From positions 1-64,000 of the forward strand of contig CAZGLY010000007.1 of the NCBI GenBank assembly GCA_964526675.1: a stretch of 64,000 nucleotides of DNA, read 5' to 3'. The stretch's first letter is position 1. Each line of letters starts with the position of its first letter. Made by a program: the position numbers and the translations under genes. A model generated the notes under the pieces. The model was not told the DNA's origin, did not search any database, and worked only from the letters and a program-made list of their open reading frames with translations. Below are positions 8,111 through 17,203 of this stretch, in pieces. The DNA is from CAZADA01 sp964526675 (GTDB taxonomy: Bacteria > Pseudomonadota > Alphaproteobacteria > Caulobacterales > Maricaulaceae).

Positions 8111-9450
8111 GCTAAGGCCTCTTCGCGCGCGGGCGCGGCGGTGAGCGCGTTCAGCGCCGCCTCGAGCGGGAGCGTGTCGCGCGCGCCGGTGGCGCGGTCT
8201 TTCACTTCCACCACGCCGTCCTTGAGGCCGCGCGGCCCGATAATCAGCTGCTGAGGAACGCCAATCAGGTCCATCGTGGAGAACTTCGCGCCCGGACGCT
8301 CTTTGGTGTCGTCATACAGCGGCTCAAGCCCCGCAGCGGCCAACGCCGCATAAGCCGTTTCGCACGCGGCGTCCGCCTGCGCGTCCCCCGGTTTGAGATT
8401 GACCACCGCCACGCCGAACGGCGCCACCGCCGCGGGCCAGATCACCCCCGCGTCATCGTGGCTCGCTTCGATGATCGCGCCCATAAGCCGCGACACGCCG
8501 ACGCCATAGGAGCCCATGTGCACGACGACGTCCGCCCCATCCGGGCCCGCCACGGCGGCGTTCATCGGCTCGGAGTACTTCACGCCGAAATTGAAGATGT
8601 GGCCGACCTCTATGCCCCGAGCCTCAAGGCGCCGAGCCTCCGGGACGTCTGCGAACGCGGCCGCGTCGTGCATCTCCTCCGTCGCGGCGTAAAGCGCCGT
8701 GCGGGCGTCCACGAGGGGTTGGAGATCGCCGTCCCAATCCACGCCGGCGCCCGGCGCCTCCATGTCCACCAGCTCGGCGTCGCAAAAGACGGCGCTTTCC
8801 CCCGTCTCCGCGAGCACGATGAACTCGTGGGACAAATCCCCGCCGATCGGTCCGGTGTCCGCGCGCATCGGCACCGCCTTGAGCCCCATGCGCGCGAAGG
8901 TGTTCAGATAGGCCACGAACATCTTGTTGTAGGCGCGCACCGCGCCCGCGTGATCCAAATCAAAGGAATATGCGTCCTTCATGAGGAACTCGCGCCCGCG
9001 CATCACGCCAAAACGCGGGCGGATCTCATCGCGAAACTTCCATTGAATGTGGTAGAGGATCTTCGGCAGATCCTTGTAGCTGCGGCATGACGCGCGGAAG
9101 ATCTCGGTGATCATCTCCTCGTTCGTCGGGCCGTAGAGCAGATCGCGCTCATGCCGATCGACAATGCGCAGCATCTCCTTGCCATAGTCGTCGTAGCGGC
9201 CGCTTTCGCGCCAGAGTTCCGCCGGCTGCAGAGTGGGCATCAGCACTTCGATCGCGCCGGCGCGGTCCTGCTCTTCGCGCACAATTTGCTCGATCTTGCG
9301 CAGCACCCGCAGACCCAGCGGCAGCCAGGCGTAGATGCCCGCGGCTTCCTGGCGGATCATGCCCGCCCGCAGCATCAGCTGATGCGAGACGATGGACGCC
9401 TCCGCCGGCGTCTCCTTCATGACGGGAAGAAAATAGCGAGACAGGCGCAT
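8107..9450 (-). CDS. proS: Prolyl-tRNA synthetase, short form without editing insertion
   Basis: ProRS charges tRNA-Pro in the cytoplasm. At 447 residues this is the short alphaproteobacterial type that lacks the roughly 180-residue INS editing domain of E. coli ProRS. Class II motifs are visible: LMLRAGMIRQEAAGIYAWLP (motif 1 region), YGPTNEEMIT and KFRDEIRPRFGVMRGREFLMK (motif 2 region). The C-terminal anticodon-binding domain holds LIGVPQQLIIGPRGLKDG. The ATG at 9450 has GAGGA seven bases upstream and begins MRLSRYFLPVMKE, so the ATG six bases further out is less likely. It leads the proS-lolC/E-lolD run. Confidence 0.97.
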   Translation of the reverse strand: MRLSRYFLPVMKETPAEASIVSHQLMLRAGMIRQEAAGIYAWLPLGLRVLRKIEQIVREEQDRAGAIEVLMPTLQPAELWRESGRYDDYGKEMLRIVDRHERDLLYGPTNEEMITEIFRASCRSYKDLPKILYHIQWKFRDEIRPRFGVMRGREFLMKDAYSFDLDHAGAVRAYNKMFVAYLNTFARMGLKAVPMRADTGPIGGDLSHEFIVLAETGESAVFCDAELVDMEAPGAGVDWDGDLQPLVDARTALYAATEEMHDAAAFADVPEARRLEARGIEVGHIFNFGVKYSEPMNAAVAGPDGADVVVHMGSYGVGVSRLMGAIIEASHDDAGVIWPAAVAPFGVAVVNLKPGDAQADAACETAYAALAAAGLEPLYDDTKERPGAKFSTMDLIGVPQQLIIGPRGLKDGVVEVKDRATGARDTLPLEAALNALTAAPAREEALA

Positions 9451-9630
9451 CAGCATCCTCGCGCGGGCGCGGCCATCGGCGGCCCAGGCGGACGCCGCAG
9501 AGATCGGGTCTTAGACCGCTGCTTGACGGCTGGCAACGCGCCGCGGCCTCATGCGTTTGTGAGTTCCGCGCCGGGGCGGCGCGCCACGGGCGCTGTCGCT
9601 CGCCTGACCGTAAAGAGTAAGGAGCACGCC

Positions 9631-10242
9631 ATGGCGCGCACAATCCTCGTCCTCTACGCCCACCCCAGCCCGGAACGCTCTCAGATCAACAGCGATCTCG
9701 CCGCCATCGCGCACGCCACCCGGGGCGTCACCTTGGTGGATCTTTACGCGCTCTACCCGACCTTCGACATCGATGTCGACGTCGAGCAGGCGCGCCTGCT
9801 CGAGCACGACGTTGTTGTGTTTTTGCATCCGCTTTACTGGTATTCAACGCCGTCAATTTTGAAGGAATGGCAGGACTTGGTGCTGGAGTATGGATTTGCG
9901 TACGGACATGAGGGGAAAGCGTTGCGCGGCAAGCTCTTTTTCTGCGCCGTCAGCGCCGGGGGGCCACAGAGCGCTTATGGCGAGAAGGGGTACAATCAGT
10001 ATCCGCTGCGCACGCTGATGACCCCGTTGGAGCAGACCGCCACCCTCTGCAGCATGGTGTACCTGCCGCCGTTTGCGCTGTTTGGCGCGCGCACGGCCTC
10101 CGACGACGGGCGCGCGCCGGCCCATGCGGCGGGGTGGCGCGCCCTGTTGGAGGCGGTGCGGGACGATCGCCTGGACCTTGCGGCGGCGCGGCGCGCGCCC
10201 TTGCTGAACGCCGCGGTGGAGGGGAGCGCGCCGCGGCCATGA
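9631..10242 (+). CDS. KefF-like NAD(P)H quinone oxidoreductase (flavodoxin fold)
   Basis: This 203-residue protein belongs to the NQO1/KefF family of FMN-dependent NAD(P)H oxidoreductases, which act as soluble ancillary subunits of KefB/KefC potassium efflux systems. Visible family features are ILVLYAHPSPERSQ at the N-terminus, VVFLHPLYWYSTPSILKEWQD and GKLFFCAVSAGGPQSAY. The ATG at 9631 is preceded by AAGGAG. Its TGA overlaps the ATG of the following antiporter (ATGA), so the two are translationally coupled. That arrangement supports the ancillary-subunit role over a general quinone reductase. Confidence 0.88.
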   Translation: MARTILVLYAHPSPERSQINSDLAAIAHATRGVTLVDLYALYPTFDIDVDVEQARLLEHDVVVFLHPLYWYSTPSILKEWQDLVLEYGFAYGHEGKALRGKLFFCAVSAGGPQSAYGEKGYNQYPLRTLMTPLEQTATLCSMVYLPPFALFGARTASDDGRAPAHAAGWRALLEAVRDDRLDLAAARRAPLLNAAVEGSAPRP

Positions 10243-12239
10243 GCGAGTTTTTTGTCGACGGGTTTCTGTATCTGGCCGCGGCCGCCATTGCGGTGCCGTT
10301 GGCCGTGCGCTTCGGGCTTGGTTCGGTCCTCGGCTATCTGTTCGCGGGCATTGTGATCGGCCCGGTCCTCGGTCTCGTCGGCGGCGAGATGTCGGACGTT
10401 CAACACTTCGCCGAGTTCGGCGTGGTGATGATGCTCTTCGTCGTCGGACTGGAGTTGGAGCCCCGCCTCCTTTGGAGCATGCGCTGGCGTTTGCTCGGGC
10501 TGGGCGGTCTGCAGGTGCTCGTCACCGGAGCGCTGATCACCGCCGCGGCCGCGGCCCTCGGACAGCCGATGAGCGTGGCGTTGGCCGTGGGCATGATCCT
10601 CGCGCTGTCGTCCACCGCGATCGTCTTGCAGAGCCTCAGCGAGAAGGGTTTGGCGAACACCGAGGGCGGGCGCAGCGCCTTCTCGGTCCTTCTGTTTCAG
10701 GACATCGCGGTCATCCCGATGCTCGCGGTGTTTCCGCTTCTCGCGTTGCCGGAGGTGATGGATGTCGGCGGCCATGGAGCCCATGACCACCACGGGGCCG
10801 GCGAGGCTGGCGGTCACAGCGAGACGCCGCTCTCCGCCCTGCCCGGCTGGGTCCAAGCGATCGCCGTGCCGGCGGCTGTCGCGGTCATCGTGCTCGGCGG
10901 CCACTACCTCTCGCGCCCGCTGTTTCGCTACATCGCGCAGGCGCGCTTGCGGGAAGTGTTCACCACGGCCGCGCTGTTGCTGGTGGTCGGCATCGCGTTG
11001 TTGATGACGCTGGTCGGGCTCTCGCCAGCCTTGGGGGCGTTTCTTGCGGGCGTCGTTCTCGCCAACAGCGAGTTTCGGCACGAACTCGAGGCCGACATCG
11101 CGCCGTTCAAGGGCCTGTTGCTCGGTTTGTTTTTCATCACTGTCGGAGCCGGCGTGAACGTCGCGCTGCTGCGTGATGACCTCGCCGCCATTCTGGGGCT
11201 GACGGTCGGCGTCATCGCGTTGAAAGGGCTGGTGCTCTTCAGCCTCGCGAAACTCTACCGCCTGCCGGAGCGGGATGGCTGGTTGTTCGCGCTGGGGCTG
11301 GCGCAAGCCGGTGAATTCGGTTTCGTTCTCGTCAGTTTCAGTTTGCAAAACAATGTGTTGCCGGCGGCCCTGGCGGAGCGGTTGTCCTTGGTGATCGCGC
11401 TCTCCATGCTGCTCACCCCGGCGTTGTTCATTCTTTATGAGCGTCTCGTGGTCTGGAAGCCCGCCCGCGCCGGCGCCCGCGACCCCGACGCGATTGACGA
11501 ACCCGGCGCGGTGATTGTCGCGGGGCTCGGCCGCTTCGGGCAGATTGTGAACCGGATGCTTTTGGGCTCCGGGTTCACGACGGTGGTGCTCGACCATCGC
11601 GCGGAGCTGGTGGAGAACCTCAGGCAGTTCGGCGTGCGCAGCTTCTATGGCGACGCGTCTCAGCCTGACCTTTTGCACGCCGCAGGGCTTGGCGACGCCA
11701 AGGCGCTCGTCGTGGCGATCGACGACATGAACCGCGCCGAGGCGATGATCCGGTACGCCCGCCGCGAGCGGCCGGATCTGGCCATCATCGCGCGTGCGGC
11801 TGAACGCCAACACGTCTACATCCTCGCCCAAGCCGGCGCAGACCATGTGGTGCGCGAGCTGTTCGAGAGTTCCGTGCGGGCGGGCAAGCACGTCCTGTCG
11901 GCTCTGGGCATGCACCCCTATGAGGTGGAGAAACGCGCCCGCGCCTTTGTCGATCACGACCGCGAAACGTTGGCGCGCATGGCCGAGGTGTGGGACCCGA
12001 ACGTCAAGATCACCGACAACGCCGCCTATGTCGCGATCGCCCGCGAACGCAACGCCCTTGAGGCCGAAGCCATGCGCGGGGCGCGCACGCGCCTGCACGA
12101 CGCCAGCGAACGCGGCTGGACGCCGCCGCCCAAGGGCTACGCTGAAGCGATCGCCGCGGAACTCGCCGGCGGGAACGCCGCGTCTGACGTGGAAACCCCG
12201 CCCGCGCCGCCGTCGCCCATCAGCCCGGACGACCCGTAG
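10239..12239 (+). CDS. KefB/KefC-type K+/H+ antiporter (CPA2 family)
   Basis: This predicted inner-membrane potassium/proton antiporter has 666 residues. The first roughly 400 form the sodium/hydrogen-exchanger membrane domain with about twelve hydrophobic segments. These include the start LYLAAAAIAVPLAVRFGLG and ALSSTAIVLQSLSEKGLAN. A His/Gly-rich loop (GGHGAHDHHGAGEAGGHSE, about residue 182) interrupts two helices. The C-terminal RCK/TrkA-N domain begins around residue 420 with VIVAGLGRFGQIVNRML. Kef systems are classically glutathione-gated, electrophile-activated efflux channels. KefB and KefC cannot be told apart here. It is coupled to the KefF-like gene upstream. Confidence 0.9.
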   Translation: MSEFFVDGFLYLAAAAIAVPLAVRFGLGSVLGYLFAGIVIGPVLGLVGGEMSDVQHFAEFGVVMMLFVVGLELEPRLLWSMRWRLLGLGGLQVLVTGALITAAAAALGQPMSVALAVGMILALSSTAIVLQSLSEKGLANTEGGRSAFSVLLFQDIAVIPMLAVFPLLALPEVMDVGGHGAHDHHGAGEAGGHSETPLSALPGWVQAIAVPAAVAVIVLGGHYLSRPLFRYIAQARLREVFTTAALLLVVGIALLMTLVGLSPALGAFLAGVVLANSEFRHELEADIAPFKGLLLGLFFITVGAGVNVALLRDDLAAILGLTVGVIALKGLVLFSLAKLYRLPERDGWLFALGLAQAGEFGFVLVSFSLQNNVLPAALAERLSLVIALSMLLTPALFILYERLVVWKPARAGARDPDAIDEPGAVIVAGLGRFGQIVNRMLLGSGFTTVVLDHRAELVENLRQFGVRSFYGDASQPDLLHAAGLGDAKALVVAIDDMNRAEAMIRYARRERPDLAIIARAAERQHVYILAQAGADHVVRELFESSVRAGKHVLSALGMHPYEVEKRARAFVDHDRETLARMAEVWDPNVKITDNAAYVAIARERNALEAEAMRGARTRLHDASERGWTPPPKGYAEAIAAELAGGNAASDVETPPAPPSPISPDDP

Positions 12240-12241
12240 CC

Positions 12242-12279
12242 GGTCCCGCCGGCGCTTCGCCGCCGACGGAGGCGGGACC
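12242..12279. terminator. Candidate bidirectional terminator between antiporter and malic enzyme
   Basis: GGTCCCGCC and GGCGGGACC form a perfect nine-base-pair stem around a 20-base loop that can itself fold (GGCG/CGCC). It sits in the 47-base gap between two convergent genes. The trailing T tract is weak on both strands, so intrinsic termination is plausible but not certain. Confidence 0.4.
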
Positions 12280-12286
12280 ATCTCGT

Positions 12287-13933
12287 TTACGCGGCGCCGG
12301 CTGGCGAAAGCGCTGCGTATGACGGCGTGTACATCGCGCGCTGAACATGGCCGGGCAGATCAGCCCGCTCGGCGTCCGTCAGCGCGGCAAGGCCCATCCG
12401 GTCCGCCTCTCGAATGACGGCGAGCGCAATCGCTTCGGACACGGCGCGGAGCGTGGTTAGGCGGGGATACAGCGCCCCCTCCGCCAGGTCCTCGTCGCTC
12501 ACGAAATCCGCCAGCGCCCGCGCCGCCACGAGAAACAACGGTTCCGGCAAACGGCGCAGACGTCCCGCCACCGCCCCCAACCCCACGCCGGGGAAGATGT
12601 AAGCGTTGTTGCCTTGGCCGGGCCGGTGGACGCGCCCCGCGCGCACCACAGGCGCAAAGGGGCTGCCTGACGCGAACAGCGCGCGTCCGTCCGACCAATC
12701 GTAGGCCTGCTCGGCCGTACACTCCGCGCGCGACGTGGGGTTCGACAGCGCGAAGATGACCGGGCGCGCGTTGTGCGCCGCCATGTTCTCCACCACAGCC
12801 TTGGTGAACGTTCCCGGCGCCCCCGTCGCGCCGATCAAGACGTGAGGCTTGTGGGCCTCCAGCGCGGTCAAAAAGCCCATCGCCCCCACGTCATGCGCAT
12901 AGGGTCGGTTGTGAGGCGCCAAATCGTCGCGGGCGCTCTGGATCAGGCCGTCGCGATCGACAAACCACAAGCGCCGCCGCGCCTCGTCGCGGGCGAGGCC
13001 TTCCGCCTCAAGGGCTGCGACCAGCAGATCGCCAATGCCCGTGGCCGCCGATCCCGCGCCCAAGAACATCACGCGCAAATCCCGAAACGCCGCGCCGCTC
13101 GCGCGCGCGCCGGCGTAGACGCCCGCCAGGGCGACCGCGGCGGTTCCTTGAATATCGTCGTTGAAGCACAACGCCCGATCCCGATACCTCTGCAGCAAGC
13201 CGTAGGCGTTGGGAGTCAGGAAATCCTCAAACTGCACCAGGACGTCGGGAAAGCGGTCGGTGATCGCCTCCATAAATTCGTCCACAAGCGCGAGATACGC
13301 CGCCCCTTCCACACGCGTATGGGGATACCCCAAGTAAAGCGCGTCGTCGCGCAACTCCGCGTTGTTGGTGCCGACATCCAGCATGACGGGCAAGCATTGC
13401 TCCGGCCGAACACCCGCGCACGCCGTGTAGAGCGCGAGTTTACCAATCGGGATGCCCATGCCGTTCGCCCCCAAATCGCCCAATCCCAGGATACGCTGGC
13501 CATCGGTCACCACCACGACGCGGACATCATCGTGACGCCAATTGTTGAGGTGCGCCCGGATCCGCCCGCGGTCGTCGGGCGTGATGTAGAAGCCTTTCGG
13601 GCGCCGGAAGATGTGGGCGAATTCTCGGCACGCCTGACCCACGGTCGGCGTGTAGATAAGCGGCATGACCTCCTCAATATTGTCGATCACAAGCCGGTAA
13701 AACAGCGTCTCGTTGCGATCTTGCAGAGCGTTGAGGAAGATGTACTTCTCGATGTCGTTTTCCTTGCGGCGCAGATTTTCCAGCGCCCGCGCCACCTGGC
13801 CTTCAAGCGTCGTCACCGCGTGGGGCAACAACCCGTTCAACCCAAGCGCATCCCGCTCCGCGCGACTGAAGGCCGTCGATTTGGTGCGCTCAGGGTCTTT
13901 GAGGACGTCAAGACCGTCAGTGGGATGTGTCAT
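12287..13933 (-). CDS. maeA: NAD-dependent malic enzyme (oxaloacetate-decarboxylating)
   Basis: Malic enzyme oxidatively decarboxylates malate to pyruvate, linking the TCA cycle to pyruvate. The 548-residue protein is of the MaeA/SfcA type. It shows YTPTVGQACREF near the N-terminus and GLGDLGANGMGIPIGK. The catalytic region is FEDFLTPNAYGLLQRY with CFNDDIQGTAAVALAG, and the Rossmann segment is VMFLGAGSAATGIG. PVIFALSNPTSRAECTAEQA near the C-terminus is diagnostic. The ATG at 13933, preceded by GGAG, starts MTHPTDGLDVL and fits better than the extended upstream reading. It stands alone, convergent with the antiporter and divergent from the glycosyltransferase across a 611-base gap. The NAD rather than NADP assignment rests on family type only. 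Confidence 0.93.
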   Translation of the reverse strand: MTHPTDGLDVLKDPERTKSTAFSRAERDALGLNGLLPHAVTTLEGQVARALENLRRKENDIEKYIFLNALQDRNETLFYRLVIDNIEEVMPLIYTPTVGQACREFAHIFRRPKGFYITPDDRGRIRAHLNNWRHDDVRVVVVTDGQRILGLGDLGANGMGIPIGKLALYTACAGVRPEQCLPVMLDVGTNNAELRDDALYLGYPHTRVEGAAYLALVDEFMEAITDRFPDVLVQFEDFLTPNAYGLLQRYRDRALCFNDDIQGTAAVALAGVYAGARASGAAFRDLRVMFLGAGSAATGIGDLLVAALEAEGLARDEARRRLWFVDRDGLIQSARDDLAPHNRPYAHDVGAMGFLTALEAHKPHVLIGATGAPGTFTKAVVENMAAHNARPVIFALSNPTSRAECTAEQAYDWSDGRALFASGSPFAPVVRAGRVHRPGQGNNAYIFPGVGLGAVAGRLRRLPEPLFLVAARALADFVSDEDLAEGALYPRLTTLRAVSEAIALAVIREADRMGLAALTDAERADLPGHVQRAMYTPSYAALSPAGAA

Positions 13934-14544
13934 GGCGGTGGGCTCCAACGCGGCCGAAGGGTCCCCGCGCGGCGCGTGAGAGCGGGAAAACCACGAGAAC
14001 ATGCGCGCCGCCGGACGTCTGTGAGTGATGTGCGCGCAGTGCTAGGCCGGCGCTCCGGGGCCGAGCAAGTCGCTTGTTTTTACATGTCCGTGAGCGAGAC
14101 GTGCGTCATGGACGGGAGGCGGCGTTGGCCGCGGCTCGCCATCGCCGCAACAACGAGTCCCCAAACGCTCGCCTGGTGGGCGCTGCACCCGGCGGCGCTC
14201 GACATCTGCGCGTTTGGCGCGTCTCCACCGCTGCGTGCGCGCAAAAGTTTTCCAAAACGCCGGCGCCTGATATCGCTAACGTTCGGTTGTCGCACCGAGG
14301 CGTCGTCGCACCGTCGCACCCCGCACGATCATGCGGCCGATTTGCGCGGAGGGACGCCGTCGCCTGTGCTAAGGACGCCCGACGTGACGGCCCCGCGGAG
14401 CAAAATGTTGCGACGGAAGACGTATCTCGATCCCCACTGCGAGCGCACGGCCGCTGCGGGGAATCAAACGTCGACGCTCCGGAGCGTGCTCCCCGCACGG
14501 AGCCGCGGCCCGTCCGCCTCGCCGATGCAGAGCGGAGGGTGGAC
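13934..14544. other. Gene-free divergent region, 611 bases
   Basis: This gap lies between the divergent malic enzyme and glycosyltransferase genes. Open frames crossing it translate into Arg/Ala-rich sequence with no recognisable motif and look like chance frames of GC-rich DNA. No tRNA, transposase or strong terminator was seen. It must hold promoters for both flanking genes. The plus-strand frame of the glycosyltransferase stays open to 14074, but a good GGAGGG site marks the start at 14545. Confidence 0.5.
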
Positions 14545-15870
14545 ATGAACGGCCGCGGCCCGCTTCACGGCCTTGCGGTGTCGGCCGCCAAAGGCATGTA
14601 CCGCGCCGCGACGTCCAACGCGCTGCGGCTCGCGGGCTCGAGCCCCCGTCCAGGGCGCATCATCGCCTCCATCATTGAGAACGAACCGCTGGGCATCAGC
14701 GTGGCCGGCCATCTGATGGTCGACAGCCTTAGGGCTGCGGGCTTTGCGCCGCACACCCATGGTCTGCGGCCGATTTTCGACACGACGCATTGGCTGCGGG
14801 GACGGTTTTCCGCGCACGAACGCGCCGGCGGCGTGTGGTTCGCGCATTGCAACGCTCCAGAAGCCCTGGTCGCGTTGATGAAGATTTCGCCGCTGGAGTG
14901 GTGGCGCTTGTACCGCATCGGCTATTGGGCCTACGAGCTGTCGGACGCCCCGCCCTCATGGAAGCGCATTGCGCATTTGTTTCATGAGATCTGGGTTCCA
15001 AGCCGCTTTGTCGCCCAGTCCCTCGCCGGCGCCGACACGCGCATTCGTGTCGTCGGCCACAATGTGGGCCGCCCTGAGATACGCGTCGGCCCATCGGCGC
15101 ACTTCACCCAAGGCGCGGATTTTGTGGCGCTGTGCGCCGCCGATGCGCGCTCCAGCGTGTTCCGGAAGAACATCGAGGGCGCAATCATCTTGTTTCGCAA
15201 GGCGTTCCCGCGCCCGTCGCCGCAGCGGCGCCTGGTCGTCAAAGTCCACCACACGACGTTCTGCCCGCTGGCTGTCGGTCACATTCGGGAGTCCATTGCG
15301 GGGCGTCCCGACATCCACGTGATCGATCGGGCGCTGGACGCCACGGAGATGGCCAGCTTGATGGCCAGCTGCGACGTGTTCCTCTCGCCCCATCGGTCCG
15401 AGGGGTTCGGGCTGATGATCGCTGAAGCCTTCCGAGCGGGACGCGTGGCGCTGGCCACCGACTGGTCGGGCAATCTCGAATTCATGGAGGGTCTTGAGCC
15501 TCTGCTGATCCGCGCGCGCGCCGCGCGCGTCCGCGATCCCTATGGGGTCTACCCCTGGGCTTCGGACGCGCAATGGGCGGACCCGGATCTTGACGACGGC
15601 GCCGCCAAGCTGATCGCGCTGGAGCGCATGAGTGTGGAACGCCGACACGACCTTGCCGCCAGCGCCTGCGCACGCCTGGACGCCATCGGCTCCGCGTGGA
15701 CGCAAGCGGCCCTTCTGGACTTGCCCTTCGCGCGCTATGTGGCCCGCGGCGCGCCCAGCGCCGGCGCGCCACACGCGTACGCCGCCGCCGACAGCGTCCG
15801 TCCTGGCGTCGTGCCGTCCCGCGAAACACAAGAGGCGGCGCGCGTGAGCGTGCTGTCAGACATGCCCTAG
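14545..15870 (+). CDS. Glycosyltransferase, GT4-like
   Basis: This is a predicted cytoplasmic retaining glycosyltransferase of 441 residues. The C-terminal half has the GT-B nucleotide-sugar site with the EX7E motif in SEGFGLMIAEAF (about residues 290-300), preceded by CDVFLSPHRS. The N-terminal half contains IGYWAYELSDAPPSWKRI followed by EIWVPSRFVAQSL, wording common in GT4 enzymes acting on polysaccharides. The ATG at 14545 has a GGAGGG site; an in-frame extension upstream to 14074 has Arg-rich non-protein character and is rejected. No partner polysaccharide genes are adjacent, so acceptor and donor are unknown. Confidence 0.82.
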   Translation: MNGRGPLHGLAVSAAKGMYRAATSNALRLAGSSPRPGRIIASIIENEPLGISVAGHLMVDSLRAAGFAPHTHGLRPIFDTTHWLRGRFSAHERAGGVWFAHCNAPEALVALMKISPLEWWRLYRIGYWAYELSDAPPSWKRIAHLFHEIWVPSRFVAQSLAGADTRIRVVGHNVGRPEIRVGPSAHFTQGADFVALCAADARSSVFRKNIEGAIILFRKAFPRPSPQRRLVVKVHHTTFCPLAVGHIRESIAGRPDIHVIDRALDATEMASLMASCDVFLSPHRSEGFGLMIAEAFRAGRVALATDWSGNLEFMEGLEPLLIRARAARVRDPYGVYPWASDAQWADPDLDDGAAKLIALERMSVERRHDLAASACARLDAIGSAWTQAALLDLPFARYVARGAPSAGAPHAYAAADSVRPGVVPSRETQEAARVSVLSDMP

Positions 15871-16069
15871 CGTCAGTGGCGTCGCGCCGTTGAGCGCGTC
15901 CGCCATCGCGGCCAACCTCATGACGGCAGCGTCACGACGCGCACCCCAACCGGCGCCCATGGCCGACGTGCGACACGCGGAGAGAGCGCCGCCGGACAGC
16001 GCGATCGATCGAGCGTCAACCCGCGTCGGGCCCGCCGGCGCCGACGTCGCTGCAGCGCTGACGGCAAAT

Positions 16070-16155
16070 TGGTGGTGGGGGCTGGATTCGAACCAGCGTA
16101 CGCTTTCGCGGGCAGATTTACAGTCTGCTGCCTTTAACCACTCGGCCACCCCACC
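16070..16155 (-). tRNA. tRNA-Tyr (GTA)
   Basis: Read on the minus strand this 86-base gene has a seven-pair acceptor stem (GGTGGGG with CCCCACC) and discriminator A with an encoded CCA end. The D-loop starts GGCCGAGTGGTTAAAGG. The anticodon loop CTGTAAA has anticodon GTA. A long class II variable arm (CCCGCGAAAGCGT) and a GGTTCGAATCC T-arm follow. Tyrosine is assigned from GTA together with the long variable arm. Confidence 0.96.
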
Positions 16156-16218
16156 CCGCCCTGGCCCGCATGGGCCGCGACAGAGCCGCCGCTGGACGTG
16201 AGGACGCGGAAAATAGTC

Positions 16219-17085
16219 ATGACCGGCCGCTCACGCAACACGCCACATCCGCCCGGGAGGCAAACACCCAAAAGCGCTGCGCGCGGGCGTCGGACGCCGG
16301 GCGCTCCAGCCGGGCGCGCGGCCGGCGGCGACGCGGAGACGGCGGGATGGATTTGGGGCCGCCACGCGGGCCTTGCGGCCCTCGCCAACCCGGACCGACG
16401 GGTGCATCACGCGCTCGTCACGCGCAACGCCGCACGCAGCCTTGGGATCGACCTCAGCGCCGACACCCGATTGACGCTGGCGGAGCCCGCGGCCCTCGAC
16501 GCTGCGCTGCCGCCGGGCGCGGTGCATCAAGGCCTCGCCATTCGAGCTGAGCCCTTGGTCCCGGCGCCTCTTGACGCGCTCGCGGAGCCACAGGCCGGCG
16601 TGTTGCTGCTGTTGGACCAGGTGACGGATCCGCACAATGTGGGCGCCATCCTGCGCACGGCGCTCGCCTTCGACGCCCGCGGCGTCATCCTGCAAGACCG
16701 CAAGGCGCCGCCGTTCATGGGCGCGTGCGCCAAGGCCGCCGTCGGCGCGGCGGAAAAGATCGCGCACGCGCGTGTCGTCAATCTCTCCCGCGCCTTACAC
16801 CACCTGCGCGAGGCGGGGTGGCGCAGCGTCGCGCTGACCGGAGACGCCGAGACACCCGTTGAAGACGCGCTCGGGGACGCAACCAATCCCGCAGGGCCGG
16901 CTGCAGACGGCGTGGTGCTGGTTCTCGGCGCGGAGGACAAAGGCGTCCGCCCCAGCGTCGCGGCCGCCTGCGATGTTGCCGCGCGCATCCCCATCAACCC
17001 CGCGGTGGAAAGCCTCAACGTCTCCATCGCCGCCGCGGTCGCCCTCTACGCCGCACGGCGGCGCGGAGCCGCCCTCAACGACTGA
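16219..17085 (+). CDS. rlmB: 23S rRNA 2'-O-ribose methyltransferase RlmB (SpoU family)
   Basis: RlmB methylates the 2'-hydroxyl of G2251 in the 23S rRNA P-loop. The 288-residue protein has an N-terminal substrate-binding domain (GWIWGRHAGLAALANP through VHQGLAIRAEPL). The SPOUT knot domain contains motif 1 LLLLDQVTDPHNVGAILRTA, motif 2 LVLGAEDKGVRP and motif 3 IPINPAVESLNVSIAAAV. These are the diagnostic SpoU motifs. A Lys/Arg/Pro-rich leader of about 30 residues precedes the fold. The ATG at 16219 was chosen; a GTG at 16198 is also in frame and the ribosome-binding site is weak for both. It is divergent from tRNA-Tyr. Confidence 0.93.
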   Translation: MTGRSRNTPHPPGRQTPKSAARGRRTPGAPAGRAAGGDAETAGWIWGRHAGLAALANPDRRVHHALVTRNAARSLGIDLSADTRLTLAEPAALDAALPPGAVHQGLAIRAEPLVPAPLDALAEPQAGVLLLLDQVTDPHNVGAILRTALAFDARGVILQDRKAPPFMGACAKAAVGAAEKIAHARVVNLSRALHHLREAGWRSVALTGDAETPVEDALGDATNPAGPAADGVVLVLGAEDKGVRPSVAAACDVAARIPINPAVESLNVSIAAAVALYAARRRGAALND

Positions 17086-17203
17086 TCACGGCAGTGTGGT
17101 CGCGAGAGTGATCGACCCACGCCGCGTTTTCACCCATAAGCCCTTCGGCTGCGGCCATCGACGCCGGCCCATCGACCCGCTGAGCGCACCTGAGGAGAGT
17201 GTC

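Noticed and set aside
13934..14544. Open frames in the malic enzyme/glycosyltransferase gap
   Set aside because: Translations are Arg/Ala-rich with no motif, no signal and no ribosome-binding site, as expected of stop-poor GC-rich DNA.
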